From Lepturacanthus savala (Eukaryota; Chordata; Actinopteri; Scombriformes; Trichiuridae): a DNA stretch of 64,000 nt. Within the stretch, counting starts at the first letter, position 1; every line of letters starts with the position of its first letter. The stretch lies in assembly GCA_030544235.1 (NCBI GenBank), contig CM060469.1, positions 10,376,017 through 10,440,016 on the forward strand, in the 5' to 3' direction. A model generated the notes under the pieces. It was not told the origin of the DNA and made no database searches. It saw only the letters and a list, made by a program, of their open reading frames with translations. A program made the translations under genes and the position numbers. This document shows positions 49,527-61,500 of this stretch, piece by piece.

Positions 49527-50542
49527 AAGGATTCTCCACTTGTCAGTAATTCACCGGGTTGATTTTCTTTTAAAAATATATAGTAATTAAACATTCGCCC
49601 ACCAAAACCTTGTGAAAATCCCAGGGGAAGAAAATCACATGGGTGTCACATTAAATGTCATGAGGGCAGCAATTAACTACAAGTGCCATCTTTGTGACTT
49701 ATCCAGCATACTGTTAAATCAATACTACTCTATACAGCTACACATCCTTCATCAGTTTTGAATGAGCAGTGCCATCGCCTACTGTACCTTTCCCCATTTC
49801 CAGTCACACATTTCAATCCTTTCGGTTTCTTGACGTATGTGGCCTCACTTCTGGTACGACTGTCGATCCGCTTTTAACTCTTAGAACCCATGATGTGAAA
49901 TATTTTAAGGGGACTTTTTTTGGTAAACCATGAAAACCGTGGAACGCGTGTCAGACTCATTGAGATAGACTAATACAACACTTCCTTGAACTTGGAATGT
50001 GAAACAACTCTATAATTACTAGACAAAATGAAAAAAAGTAGTTGTTTAGCTAAAACTATTTTCATCTCTTGTATATCATATCTATAGTGAGGATGAATAT
50101 AATGCCAAATATTCATTATTTGTAAAGAAATATATATATAGATATATAAATATATAATATATGCTTAATTGAAACATAACTATTTTCTGCTGTTGCTCAT
50201 GTTTCGTTGTCATTTTTACTTTGTTATGGTTATTTTATAAGCTGATATGATGGCATGCGAAATACTGATTCTGAATGTAGGCTTATTTATTATTTTGGTT
50301 CCTATTACGACACTGTCCCATTGATGTACACTTATTATGTATTTATTTAATTGATCACGTATGCATTTTTTAAATGTGTGTTATTTCTGTGCTATATTTC
50401 CAGAAGTTATTGTATCATTGGGTTATTTTTCTATCATTTGAGTAGTTTGTAACAACATATGCATTTTCCTCCATTCTTTCCTAGCTGAGCTATTGAAAGA
50501 TTTTGCCTCTTTAGTAGTTTGGTCATTGCTAAGGTCATCCAG

Positions 50543-50564
50543 TGTAAATAATTCTGCAATTAAA
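50543..50564 (+). promoter_or_regulatory. dlgap2: Distal dlgap2 poly(A) signal with Pumilio-type motif
   Basis: TGTAAATA (Pumilio-type UGUANAUA) is followed by ATTAAA at 50559-50564. A GT-rich stretch (GTGTGGACAG, TTTTGTCTGTGTGGTG) begins about 15 bases later, as expected for a cleavage site's downstream element. The preceding 700 bases are AU-rich, with TTATTTATTATTTT. Confidence 0.5.
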
Positions 50565-50590
50565 TTTTTTGGAGAAAAAGTGTGGACAGT

Positions 50591-52540
50591 TTTGTCTGTG
50601 TGGTGCCTGTTAACTTAAACGTAAACTAAGAAATTCACCCTCTGCGGCTTTTCCAATTTTATTAAATATTAATATTAGTAAAAAGCCCCAAATTTATATA
50701 TGAATTAATAATAATTTACTTCATATTGTAAGACATAAAACTCCATTATATCCATCAAAGTAAGAAGGCAGAAGCAAATATTCAACGTGCGCCCTTATAA
50801 GACTATTGCTGCTGTCAGGATTTCAGGTCATAGGAGGAAGCCTCAATAAATTTATCAAACTGTTCTTGACATTTCATGCATTTTATATATGCTCTGACTC
50901 AAAGTCTTGCATTTTTTTTTTTACGTGTCACTATTTTCACTCTTCATTTTTTTTTTATGCATTTTATACATGTATGCAGCCTGCCTCCCCAAATAGAAAG
51001 AAATAGATACAGATTTGAATCACCTGTCAATTTGAGGTCACTAGTAACTTGAAATGTTCATCATCACTAAAGTGAGTGTAGATGGAGACTATGTTTGATA
51101 CAGCAGGAGCCTCCTAATCAGGGCGATCCAGGAGAATAACAGCACAATAGTAAGATGGATTACTTGATCCTGGATAGCAAAACGTGGGATTTCCAACGAT
51201 TTCTGAACAAAAATTTTGAGTTTACCTCGTGTAAAGAGCAGCACCCTGTGAAGTTGGAGGTGAGATTTCAAAAGGATGTTACCTAACAAAGTCATAAGAA
51301 CTCATAAAGGTGTCCCAGGGAGGCATTTAACAATGGTGGTCATTGGTGAACCACATATTGAACGTGGATTATGTCATACTTTTTCTATCATAAAGCATAT
51401 TTTTTCTGTCCTGTGTCCTATAATCTATATACAATGAAGCAAGGTCACCCTCTGTTGGTCAAAGAAAGAAAGTTATGTGTTCAATTAACTTGCTGTTGGA
51501 ATTTTCTGTGCATCACTTCCCCAATTGCCAAGAATATCATTTTCTCATGGGAGGCTCCATCATTTTTCACTTGTGAGGAACTCACCATCTCTCCAGTGAG
51601 TAATGATTACACATGCGGTTCAATTTGATGAGAGACATGAACCCTAACCCTAACTCTAACCTTGAATATAACTTAACTGCTGGTTATCTTTCCAGTACAT
51701 TGCAGGTACAACCTATGACTAAGAAGAGTGCTCTCGGGTCTTGTGCCCCTTTTGATTGTGAGGAGATACACTTTAGAATTCTTAGAAAGAGGAAGTTCTA
51801 TAAAAGATTGCATATGTAAATAAACTTTCTCAGTTCCTCTTACTCATCACTGTCTCGTGGCTGGGGCCCGGTTACCCTAAATAGAACAAAGCAGAACAGT
51901 TCAAAATAAAAGTACCAATATAGGAAAGTGAGTAGAAAGAGAGTACTCTGTTCTAAGTAAATGTCCTGTATGAAAAATCCAACTTTGTACAAGGTCATAT
52001 ATGTATTTTTACTGCAATACTTTAACTACATCAAGCTATTATGTTCAACGAGCTCATATTATTATGTAATATTACTGCAGCACTTTAACTACACCAATCT
52101 TAAAACTAAATCCTATAATGTAAGTACTTTTAGTGTTGCTCTTGCCTAGGTAAAGTTTTCCTTGGGCCTTTTAGTTTTGGCCCAATTGAATATTTGCTAA
52201 ATAAATAACAGACAACAGTTGTCAACTACAATATATTATCAATCCCAGAAACTCTATATACATATATTAAATAAGCATTTTATCAGGAAATGGACGTTAG
52301 ATGATGGAATTGAATCAAGTTATTATTAGTAGTAGTATTATTATTAGAAGTAGTAGTATTTAAATACATTTTCTAATGATAATAAATATGTATATTTCCT
52401 CAATTTCCTATTCAATTTCATAGAGAACTATTACTTGTATAGTTATATATTTTTTTTACAGATTTATTAGTCTTTTTTTTTTAATAATCTGATTATTTCT
52501 TCCACTACAAACCTCAGCAGCTGAGGTTTGTTCATGCAGT
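50591..52540. other. Intergenic region dlgap2-cln8
   Basis: AT-rich. One member of a 63-bp repeat pair (51748-51810) and a TTA/GTA-rich run near 52320-52362 are present. No gene recognised. Confidence 0.6.
51748..51810. repeat. 63-bp dispersed repeat, copy 1
   Basis: Matches 54238-54300 at about 52 of 63 bases, same orientation and length. The shared core is CTTAGAAAGAGGAAGTTCT. Confidence 0.8.
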
Positions 52541-52680
52541 TCTCCATCGCGCCAACAGGGGGCGGACGAACACACTTTCACCGATGGGCGTTATCAACGC
52601 GAGAGCTCGGAGTGACGTCGACCAATGGGATTCGCGGAAGATAAGAAGGGGCGTTACTTCCGGTTTGAGGGTCATATGAC
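52509..52680 (+). promoter_or_regulatory. cln8: cln8 promoter region
   Basis: CpG-richer than its surroundings. In order: a 9-bp-arm palindrome (52509-52529), a CTCF-like CCAACAGGGGGCGG (52552-52565), a CRE-type TGACGTCG (52613-52620), CCAAT (52622-52626), an ETS-type ACTTCCGG (52656-52663) and the palindrome GTCATATGAC (52671-52680). No TATA box is evident, which suits a housekeeping promoter. Confidence 0.6.
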
Positions 52681-52689
52681 TAAATTAAA

Positions 52690-52798
52690 GTCGTGTGATG
52701 TGAATTTTCCTGTTGAAGCCTCAGCCAAAGCAGCACAGGGACATAGTGTTCATAAACACTTCACGGGCATGTGTTACAGGGATGTTAGCTAGTTTAAG
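52690..52798 (+). other. cln8: cln8 non-coding first exon (5' end estimated)
   Basis: Ends at TTTAAG|GTGAGTAA. The start is not defined by the sequence and is set just after the promoter motifs. The next acceptor is at 53142. Confidence 0.5.
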
Positions 52799-53142
52799 GT
52801 GAGTAATAATCACTGCTTTTAAATTAATAGCCTTCCGTTAGCCGTATCGGCTTCACTCTGACGTTGTTGTTTTTTTAGCGAGCTGTTTTGTAACTTAACA
52901 TTAGCTTAAGTTACTAGTTGATAAGAGAATCACACGGACACATACTCTACATAAGCTACATAATAAGCTACAGCTTCTAAACACCATTTGAAGTCAAGCA
53001 TGTATATTTAACGAGTTGTACGTGTAAATGAATTGAGTTTGAACTAAATTGCACATATTCTAATGTGTTTAACTTGTGTTTGGTGGATGGTGTGGAATGG
53101 TGCTTATCAGTACATGTTTGTTTAGCGGCATTTGTTTTGCAG
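52799..53142. other. cln8: cln8 intron 1
   Basis: A 344-bp intron from GTGAGTAA to TTTGTTTTGCAG. Nothing else seen. Confidence 0.55.
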
Positions 53143-53213
53143 GTGACACCCCACACATCATGCATGTAGCTGGCGCTGCTGCAGCTGAACCCCAGTAACC
53201 TCCTTCAAGCATC
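53143..53213 (+). other. cln8: cln8 5' UTR segment of exon 2
   Basis: Lies between the TTTGTTTTGCAG acceptor and the ATG at 53214. A short upstream ATG (53160) occurs in it. Confidence 0.6.
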
Positions 53214-53768
53214 ATGGATCCAGAGCAGACCGGCCGTCTGCCTCCTGCTGATGCCCACTCCCATATCAGTGCAGAATACTTCTCATGGGACCATCGCCTC
53301 CTGCTCATTGGCCTCGGCTTCGCCTTCTACACAGCGATATTCTTCCTCTCCCACTTCCTGTCTGCGGCACTGTCCCGCACCTACAACTCCCTGCTCGCTA
53401 AAGAAAAGGTTTTCTGGAACCTTGCAGCGACCCGGGCAGGATTCGGCATCCAGGGTACCCTAGCTGGTCTCCGAGCACTGACTGAGGACACTCAGTTAGC
53501 CAGAGACAGGGTGAGGGGACAAGAGGACTGGTCATGGTTTAACATCCTCATAGCGACAGGTTTCTTTTTGTTTGAGAATGTAGCGTTGCATGCCTCCAGC
53601 GTGGCGTTTCGGTCGTTTGACCTACCACTGGCGACGCACCATTTCTTCGCCCTGTCGGGATACGTGGGGTCGGTGGTGTGGGATTCCCTGGGCCACTTCC
53701 TGCCGATGGTCACGCTGCTGCTGGAGATGAGCACACCATTCACATGCATATCCTGGATGTTACTGAAG
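53214..53768 (+). CDS. cln8: cln8 coding exon 1, TLC-domain membrane protein (residues 1-185)
   Basis: CLN8 is a multi-pass ER/ERGIC membrane protein. In mammals it acts as a COPII-linked cargo receptor that exports newly made lysosomal enzymes, and its loss causes neuronal ceroid lipofuscinosis. The start MDPEQTG is the first ATG of the long frame and gives 293 residues in total against 286 in human. Visible features: membrane segment about 29-53; the conserved REKVFW-like AKEKVFWNLAATRAGFGIQ (62-80); WFNILIATGFFLFENVA (108-124); THHFFALSGY (141-150); and LLLEMSTPFTCISWMLLK (168-185), the strongest family signature. Arg28 aligns by eye with human Arg24, the Northern epilepsy site. Ends in phase 0 at AAG|GTAGAC. 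Position beside dlgap2 matches mammalian gene order. Confidence 0.95.
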
Positions 53769-53834
53769 GTAGACTCTTTATACAATCTAGTGACTTTGCC
53801 TTTGTATTGAGTGAAACTGCTTTTCATTGCTACT

Positions 53835-54028
53835 TACACTACCGTTCAAAAGTTGGGGGTCACCCAGACAATTTAGTGTTTTCTATGAAAGATCATATTA
53901 TTGCAACAAAAAACAGACTATTTGTATTTCTGATTTGTTTAAAGTTATGTTTATTAAAAGAAAACAGTGCTTTTACTTTAAAAATAAGGACATTTCGAAG
54001 TGACCCCAAACTTTTGAATGGCAGTGTA
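53835..54028 (-). mobile_element. Tc1-like MITE, complete, TA-flanked
   Basis: Begins TACACTACCGTTCAAAAGTT and ends CTTTTGAATGGCAGTGTA, inverted repeats with TA at both outer edges, as expected for Tc1/mariner insertion. Interior is about 140 bp and runs opposite to the 34627 copy. No coding capacity. Confidence 0.8.
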
Positions 54029-54237
54029 CATATCTTACAAATGGTTTCTTTCATTTTACCCTAACCACAATGATTGCAGTTACCAAATCTTTCTTTGATA
54101 AAGACAGTCTCAGGGCTATTATATTAATAACATCTGAAACTGCTGGTTGATCATCTTTTTTTTTATTTTTACAGGTACTTGTCAATAATAATTTCTAAAG
54201 GTGCAGGCAGGTTTTAGTTCCTCATTGGTTTCATGTA

Positions 54238-54300
54238 CCTTTTGGTTGTGAAAAGATAACATTTTGCATCCTTAGAAAGAGGAAGTTCTCCAAAAGATTG
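54238..54300. repeat. 63-bp dispersed repeat, copy 2
   Basis: Partner of 51748-51810; see that entry. Confidence 0.8.
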
Positions 54301-54576
54301 AGTCTCTTCCTCTTACCAACAGATATGATTTGAGTTCACAGAACATTCTGCATGAAGTTCTGTTATAGTTTGATGTAATGAAATACTTAGATGTCAATGT
54401 CAAGTGTATTTATATAGCACATTTAAATATGTGACATCCCATTCACAACACATTGTGTTCTTCAAGTGTTCATCCCACTAATGAAGATGAACACTTTTAC
54501 TGAACATTATATAAAAATAGCCTTAAAAAACCTTAATCAACATCATCTCCATGTGTCTTTTCTTCTGTCCTGATAG

Positions 54577-54903
54577 GCCGGCTGGGCCCACAGCCTGTTC
54601 TGGAGAGCCAACCAGTGGGTGATGATCCACATGTTCCACTGCCGCATGGTGCTCACCTACTACATGTGGTGGGTGAGTCTGACCCACTGGAGCGAGGTCC
54701 GCACCCACGTGGCCGTGCCCCAGATCCTGCTCTTCTTCACTGGCCTGGCCCTGCTCACGTTTATCATCAACCCCATCTGGACACACAAGAAGACCATGCA
54801 GCTGCTCAACCCTGTGGATTGGAACTTTGAAAGCAAACAGGCACTTGTAAATGGATCCGCGCAGAGCCAGTCCAAGGTTTCTATCAAACCTCACGCCAGC
54901 TAA
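54577..54903 (+). CDS. cln8: cln8 last coding exon (residues 186-293)
   Basis: The acceptor is CTGTCCTGATAG, phase 0. Reads AGWAHSLFWRANQWVMIHMF, then HCRMVLTYYMWWVSL, a membrane segment ILLFFTGLALLTFIIN, and PIWTHKKTMQLLNPVDWNF, which is nearly identical to human CLN8. The tail after DWNF is divergent and ends SIKPHAS. The C-terminal dilysine (KKRP) ER-retrieval signal of human CLN8 is absent. Confidence 0.95.
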   Translation, partial: AGWAHSLFWRANQWVMIHMFHCRMVLTYYMWWVSLTHWSEVRTHVAVPQILLFFTGLALLTFIINPIWTHKKTMQLLNPVDWNFESKQALVNGSAQSQSKVSIKPHAS

Positions 54904-55106
54904 AGGGTACCAAGGAGATCAATCCCTGTATGAATGATGCAATTTTTAATTTTTGTTTCTTTTTTTTGAGTGTTTTTAAGGTTTATTTTATCATATTAAG
55001 ACTTTTTTTCTTCTTGTTTACACATTTCAACCCAAAGTCCCTGGACTTATATATAAACAAAAAAAAAACTAAAATGTTACTTGTGACAAAGTCTGGTACA
55101 ACCCAG

Positions 55107-55112
55107 AATAAA
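55107..55112 (+). promoter_or_regulatory. cln8: cln8 poly(A) signal
   Basis: AATAAA about 200 bases after the stop codon, followed by T/G-rich sequence. Confidence 0.65.
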
Positions 55113-57249
55113 GGATGCTGCATTGTCTTCCATCATGCTTTCAGGCCACTACCATAGATAGAAAGGAATGAATATCAATTTCCTGTCCGGTTAGCTTTTA
55201 TTAGGTATGTGTGGTTGTGGTGTGGCACTAGTTTGTATTATTTTTGAGAAAACTGCTGTGAAACCAGTTATATGATATGGTTATTTATTAAACAATAGGG
55301 AAAAATGAAAACATTACAGCACTTCTTGAAAGAACCATTCAGAAGCACAGAACTACAAATTAAAACCTAGATCTCTTAGGAGCAATTAATTATATGAATA
55401 GATATTTTGACTTCTTTGAGTTAAACCACCCCAAGGAAATGTGAGGGGATTATTCAGATTTATATCCTCTCCTGCTTTAAGAAGCATTATATTGCATATA
55501 TTTTTGTCTCCCCACAGCTTATTCTGACCTGTTGCTTTTGACAGACTTTTTTTTTTTCTGTTTGTGTCACAGGTGAAAAGAAACCTAGTAGTTGCTACAC
55601 GTTGTGCACTTTGGGATATGAATGACACCGAGATAATTATGTTTTCAGTAATCGTCGAACAATTTCGTAGTAAAGTAACATTAAGAATGTGTCCTTGCTC
55701 ATGCACAGCTCCATTGTTGCCTTCACAGCATAGTTATTCAGCACTGATTGGGCAGCGTAGGCTGGAAAATTGGGTCAAGACTGGTTCTAAAGGTTAGTAG
55801 TTGAAGCTATTAGATAGTAAGTGGACAATTAGATCAGTCAATTCGTGAGTCACATTTTTTTTTTTTTTTTTTGGACTTGATCCTCTTTCAGTATAGAGGA
55901 AAATGTTTATCGTAGTTCTATACATAAAATACATTTCTAAACAAAAGAAAGCTCAGGACTGGTCACTTATACAAAGGCTCTATTGTCCAAAGTGGAGATG
56001 CAATGTGGCAAACTTGTATCAGTTTTGTCACAGCATCACTATGCAGTATTTTGATCATGATGTATTTGTGAGTCAAGACAGTTTAAGTTAGAAGTGTTTA
56101 AATAGGCGTTTATTTCTCCTCGTTTCACATTAAAATGTCAGTATGATTTTTCACACAATGGACTCCTTGTTCTGGGAATGAGGGTCGGGTTTGTTCATTG
56201 TCATATAACTGGCATAAGCCGTTTTCGGGGTTGCTAGGATTTTGGAAGAATTTACTGTAAGGGTTTAGGAGATCGGGCGTGAGAATTGCCTGAGATGCAT
56301 GGGTGCATTTGGTCGTCTTCAAAAAACACTTTGTGTTTATTTTTGAATCTGATTGTCACTCAGCTGCAAACTTTCAGATCCTTTTTTTAACCTCTCGCCT
56401 TTTTCAGTGTGTGGGGTTTAACAGCGGTGCTACTGTAGCCCACATCTAATTCTGTTTATAACTAATTTGACCATATTTATTAATCTGTATTAATGCTGTT
56501 TATCGATAGGGCATAATCTTACTCCTCGAACTGGGCCAGAGTTTTCTGTATAATCTGTAAAATCTAGAACTGTTGGGTTTGACTCAGCAAAATCATCATG
56601 ATAACTGTAAACCTGCCTGGTGCTGTGTTCTATGGAGTAGATTGTGCATTGTACATTCTCAGTCACTGAATCTACACAAGTGTGAAGTAAATATATATTT
56701 ACACAGAAAAGCATTTCATATTCATTCATTATTCATCATTTTAATAACAGTCTAACATTTATTACAAAATTACTAATAAATTGTGCTGGTATTTCCTGTT
56801 GCATTTAATTTGTCAAAGTTATGCTAAAATATTCAGCATCATTGTGTTGGGAAATGTGCCATTTTTAGTTTATTTGACTTTTGAGATACAAAATAAATGT
56901 TTGTTCATATATGGTGTCCCTTGGTTTTGCTCATACTGGGTATTTATTAAGCCTGTGCAATAGAAGTCCTGCCTGTAGGTGGCAGAAGAGGAAAAATTAT
57001 TTCCACAAGTGTGTTTACTCGGTTTTTCTCATGTGACAATACATCCATGTGTTTAATTTAGTTTTCCACTTTAAAGTTTATCTCAAAGGGATAAACACGG
57101 CCCTTCTTACAGGTTTATTTTACACAGCAGACAAATGCGTTTCCAAATGAGCTGATGTGAATGCCTGTTACTATTAAAACTAATAATAAAAGCGATAATA
57201 CACATGAGAATTTGTTGGAAAGCAACTGTTTTAGTTTATTTACTGTCAA

Positions 57250-57775
<526 letters not shown>

Positions 57776-58149
57776 CAAAAATCTTTATACAAAGATGAAA
57801 CAAAAACAATAAATAATATACAATCAGACATTCTCGTTCATTAAATAGAAATAGGTCCATAACAATTGCAACAAAGAAAGTTGATGTAAAGGGAAAACAT
57901 AATTCAAAATTAATTCAAAGAAAACTTGGTGACAGACTTTTTACCTTCTTATTTTACAAATAAACAAAAAAAGAACTCGGTGAGAGGCTTTTTCAAGTAA
58001 ACACTTCTAAATAAATGTCGTTTACTGACGTGCTTTTCTCATCTGTCGCAAGATTCAATGACTCAAAATAATATTAGATCTGAATTCTTCGTCCACCGCT
58101 GCAAACTTTCCTCCAACATCATCTCGGGACAGCTGTTTCTTAGGGAGCC

Positions 58150-58300
58150 ACCTCACACGTCACATGGCCAGATTGGAACTCCGCCGCGCAGTCCCGCCCC
58201 GCCCCTACCGGAGAAGACGTCGGATTCCTGATTGACGTCCGTAGCGACCAATCACAGCTTCTCCGCGTCCACTCGTCGGCCAATCAGCCGCCAGCAGGAG
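58150..58300 (+). promoter_or_regulatory. CpG-rich promoter of the next gene
   Basis: Contains the GC-box pair CCCGCCCCGCCCC (58193-58205), CCAAT boxes (58248-58252, 58280-58284, and inverted at 58172-58176) and a CRE-like TGACGTCC (58233-58240). CpG is dense compared with the rest of the window. No TATA box. Confidence 0.75.
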
Positions 58301-58502
58301 ATAGAGAGGGTTTTCCATGGATGGAGTCAGCTTGCATCGAAGAGAGTGAAGTTAAAAAGAAGGACAGTAACGACAGTCGAAAACTGGATGTGTTTTGATG
58401 TGTTTTGAGTTGTGTTGAAGGCAGAAATGCATGACTTTTAACACTCGGACAGTGTTACTGCGAAGGGGTAAAGTAATTCACTTGGGAAAAAGTCGTAAAA
58501 TG
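58301..58502 (+). other. First exon of a downstream gene (arhgef10 by gene order)
   Basis: Follows the promoter and ends at AAAATG|GTAAGT. Its start is estimated. Mammalian order CLN8-ARHGEF10 suggests arhgef10, but no coding homology is visible. Upstream ATGs occur at 58317 and near 58428. The ATG at 58500-58502 is flush with the donor. Confidence 0.5.
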
Positions 58503-61500
58503 GTAAGTTGAGGACTTTTTTCATTTTTGTGACAAAGTTTTAAATATCCCCAAATGACCTGTTTTGCTAACTGTTAGTCCATTTAAGAACGCTAAGCTAG
58601 CTTCTTTTTAAAAAATAAACACGTAATATGTTTCTCTTTGTGTGTTATAGCGGCTTTAAGTACATTTTATATGTAAATCAGTGTATTGGGAGATGGCTAT
58701 AACGTGGCGCCTCAGTTAACTTTGCCAAGTTGCCAACACAGTCAACTATAACAGCCCCTAAAATAAGAGATTTTTCTCTTTTTTTCTCTGCACATTAGAG
58801 AGAAGCATGCATGCTAATGAATGCATCCTAGTCTCGAAATCATCTGTTATAGGAACTTAAAGTGTCTCTGTTGTACTTTTTCTGCGTCATTTTGTTTTCC
58901 ATACTAACTAGACAGGACAATAATATGGACAATATCCTTTGGCCTTGTAAAATATTGATAGACATGTTCTTTTTGAGCACAACTTCACACCTCTGTCCTC
59001 CTCCAATGATGCAATTGCAGGTGCAAGATAGACTTTTACTTTAATATGATTGACTCCACAGCATGCAGAGTTTGCAACTTTGACAATGACCATAGTAACT
59101 CCATTCATATAAAACTATAAATAGATGTGAGAGTTACTGTGGGCTTTCCACAGATATCAAATCATTTATAAGGGTGGAAAGTCTTCCTGAGCTGGAGCAG
59201 TCAGCCCAACTACAAATTCAAGTAGGCCTAGTCATGCATAGCATTCCTCAGTGAAAGGGCCGCTCAGCTCCAGTCAACTGGAAGATCAGTATAAACAGGT
59301 AGTAAAGCCATAATTTAATTAATCTATTTCTTAAGTAGTTCCCTTTCCGCACAACAAAGGGGCAAGTGCTTTTAAGAACCGATCGAGTTTAGCCCATCCC
59401 CCAAGACATGGTTTTAAATACAAGACCACTTTGATGTTTGTCTGTATTGTCTGGTTCCATGCATGTCCAGTTCACTCGGCTGGTGCAAGAGTGAGCTGAA
59501 AGATTCAGTGGTTGGGGTCACACATGCGTGCATGTACACAAAAGTCTTCAATACTAATTTGTTTAGCAAATAGCCAGGTTGGCCTGGCTACGAATACAGA
59601 TGTTTAATTTCTACCCACACTGAAAGAAATCAAAGTCACTGCAGTTTCCTTCTGGGCTCAGGTGTTTGCACAGGCTCCTTCCTGGGAGACGCATCATTCT
59701 AATCACACCACATCTGTTTTCACTGCAGATGTTTCAGACACCACTCGGACAAAAGCGTTGTAATTGTAGCGAATGGGCGACAGCTGTCATTGTTGTGTTG
59801 AAGAAAGGGGATGCAGCCCTTCGGTGCTAATACTGTTTGTCATGACTGATGTTATGGAGACGGTATTATGTGCGGTAGGTTGTAATCAACCCCTTTTGTC
59901 ATCAGCATGAAAACATGACCAAATCACCATATGTGTTCCTGTTGCACAGATGTAGTTTAATGGGAAAAGGCCAGAAACCATTTAATTGCTAAAGTAATTG
60001 TGACGAGGCACTTGCTCCACTTTGCCAATAGCGGCTCATGGAAATGCCTTCGATTCGCCATGATAGAAAACCTTGGGGGTGCCAGAGTACACAGCGGTTG
60101 AGCTGAAGAGCATACCATTCATTTTTAGAAAGGCAGTTAGGGACTCGCTGTCCACCCACAACCCCCACCAAAGATCCACTGATACTGGACATGGATTAGC
60201 AATTTAGATAGTTTAGCAACAGCTGGGAAAGAAAAGACATATTTCTTGTGCAGGTGGACCAGGGAAAATGTTTGCATGCCACACGGTTGTTTAGCATCTG
60301 GGAACATGTGTCAGATAAATTTAGAAAAAACATTACAGTGTTTAATGCTTCCAGACATAATTTCCATGGCATTTTTGTCCTTACTTGACAGTATAAAGTA
60401 CAGACAGGCAGGAAATTCGTTGTGAGGTGGAGAGAGGGTGATGACATGTCATGAAGATCCCCCCTTCCACCGCTGAACACCCTATTCAAATGTAAGCACC
60501 ACGCTGCATACATTGAACTCTAGCCGCCAAAGGAAGGATGAAGTCAAGGGTCACTGCTGGCAACTTTGGCTTCAGAAAACGTCTCCACCCTTTGAAGTCA
60601 GTGCGACTGGCCAAAAAACTCTGATGATCAAGATTACTGCAGCTTCATGTGGTCATTCATTGTAATCTGACTGAGTTGCTCTATTCATATTAAAATTCCT
60701 TCCGAACTTACATCCAACCCATCAACAAAAGCTCTTTGGAGCAGCCGCATATCCACTGCTCCGCTCGCTACACTAAATAGTGTTCTTCTGGTGACATGAT
60801 GGGGCTCTCTCACAGCACTTTGGTGTGGTTCACTGGGTGGGTGGGGACCAGGGGTGACAGCCAAAAATAATCAAACAATTTCATTTTCCTCTGGGTCTTT
60901 TTATTACCTATTACCTCCAAATAAAAGTAAAAAAATAAACATAATGCTTCTAGAGTGTCATAATGTTAGAATGTCTGTAACGTATGGATGTTCCCAGGAG
61001 TATAATGTTACTGTTAATGTGGTGTGCAAAGCTTCTGTGTATCGTGCTGTGTACACTGAGCGGTGTGTCATGACGATTACATCACATATTGTTGTGATTG
61101 ATAACACCATGCAGCTCTGAATCATTGTGGTTGCCCAGCGTTGACCACATGCAACTTTAGAAACATGGCTTCAGAAAGCCTGTAGCTGAACTCCCCTCGC
61201 ATGTCCAATAATAGATCACATCTCTGGAAACTAATAAATACTGTAGCCCGACAGGCGTGACTATTGAAGTGTATTCTCTATCCACAATACCAATAGAACG
61301 AGTAGTTGATGTGAAATACCACACAAATCTTCTGGTCTATTGGCTGATGCTGATTGTAAAATGTGTTGAGGGTAGGTTATATTACAATGGGGGGATTGGT
61401 GGAAGGCATGAGAAGGTTTTTGCTGCTTCAAGAACAAAAGGAGATGTAATTATGATAAGTAAGTAATTTCCTAACTTTGATTTATTATGATATTTATGTC

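Larger units (their letters stand above)
4403..50590 (+). other. dlgap2: dlgap2 gene, 3' portion (SAPAP2/GKAP2)
   Basis: This is the gene-level entry. The encoded protein is a postsynaptic-density scaffold. In the family, RxxSY repeats bind the guanylate kinase domain of PSD-95/DLG, GIQ-type motifs bind dynein light chain LC8, and the C-terminal TRL motif binds the Shank PDZ domain. The exons at 4403, 13043 (optional), 14274, 15342, 28890, 35586, 35811, 36404, 40618 and 41257 join without frame breaks. I assign DLGAP2 rather than paralogues from remembered family sequences: the VPQDEWGGYP segment followed by VKAIIRPRELLDSQ, the SQASCVSQ block and the C-terminal REKSLDLPDR region fit DLGAP2, whereas DLGAP4 ends in IYVPEAQTRL. 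The 5' part is missing from the window. The 3' end is an estimate from the poly(A) signal at 50559. Confidence 0.85.
41464..50590 (+). other. dlgap2: Probable long dlgap2 3' UTR with embedded transposon relics
   Basis: There is no further gene of clear identity between the stop and the signal at 50559. Nearer poly(A) signals exist at 43103 and 48734. Contents include A-rich runs, a CA microsatellite (42668-42690), a MADF-domain relic (45120-45204), a hAT-like end (45990-46087), a GC-richer patch with open frames on both strands (47323-48014), a 67-bp near-palindrome (48951-49017) and a GT repeat (49491-49526). Mammalian DLGAP2 also has a long 3' UTR. The continuous-transcript interpretation is inferred. 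Confidence 0.45.
53769..54576. other. cln8: cln8 intron 2
   Basis: Contains a complete Tc1-like MITE (53835-54028), the second copy of the 63-bp repeat (54238-54300) and a repeat-like phrase near 54396 (AAGTGTATTTATATAGCACA) known from fish repeats. Confidence 0.75.
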
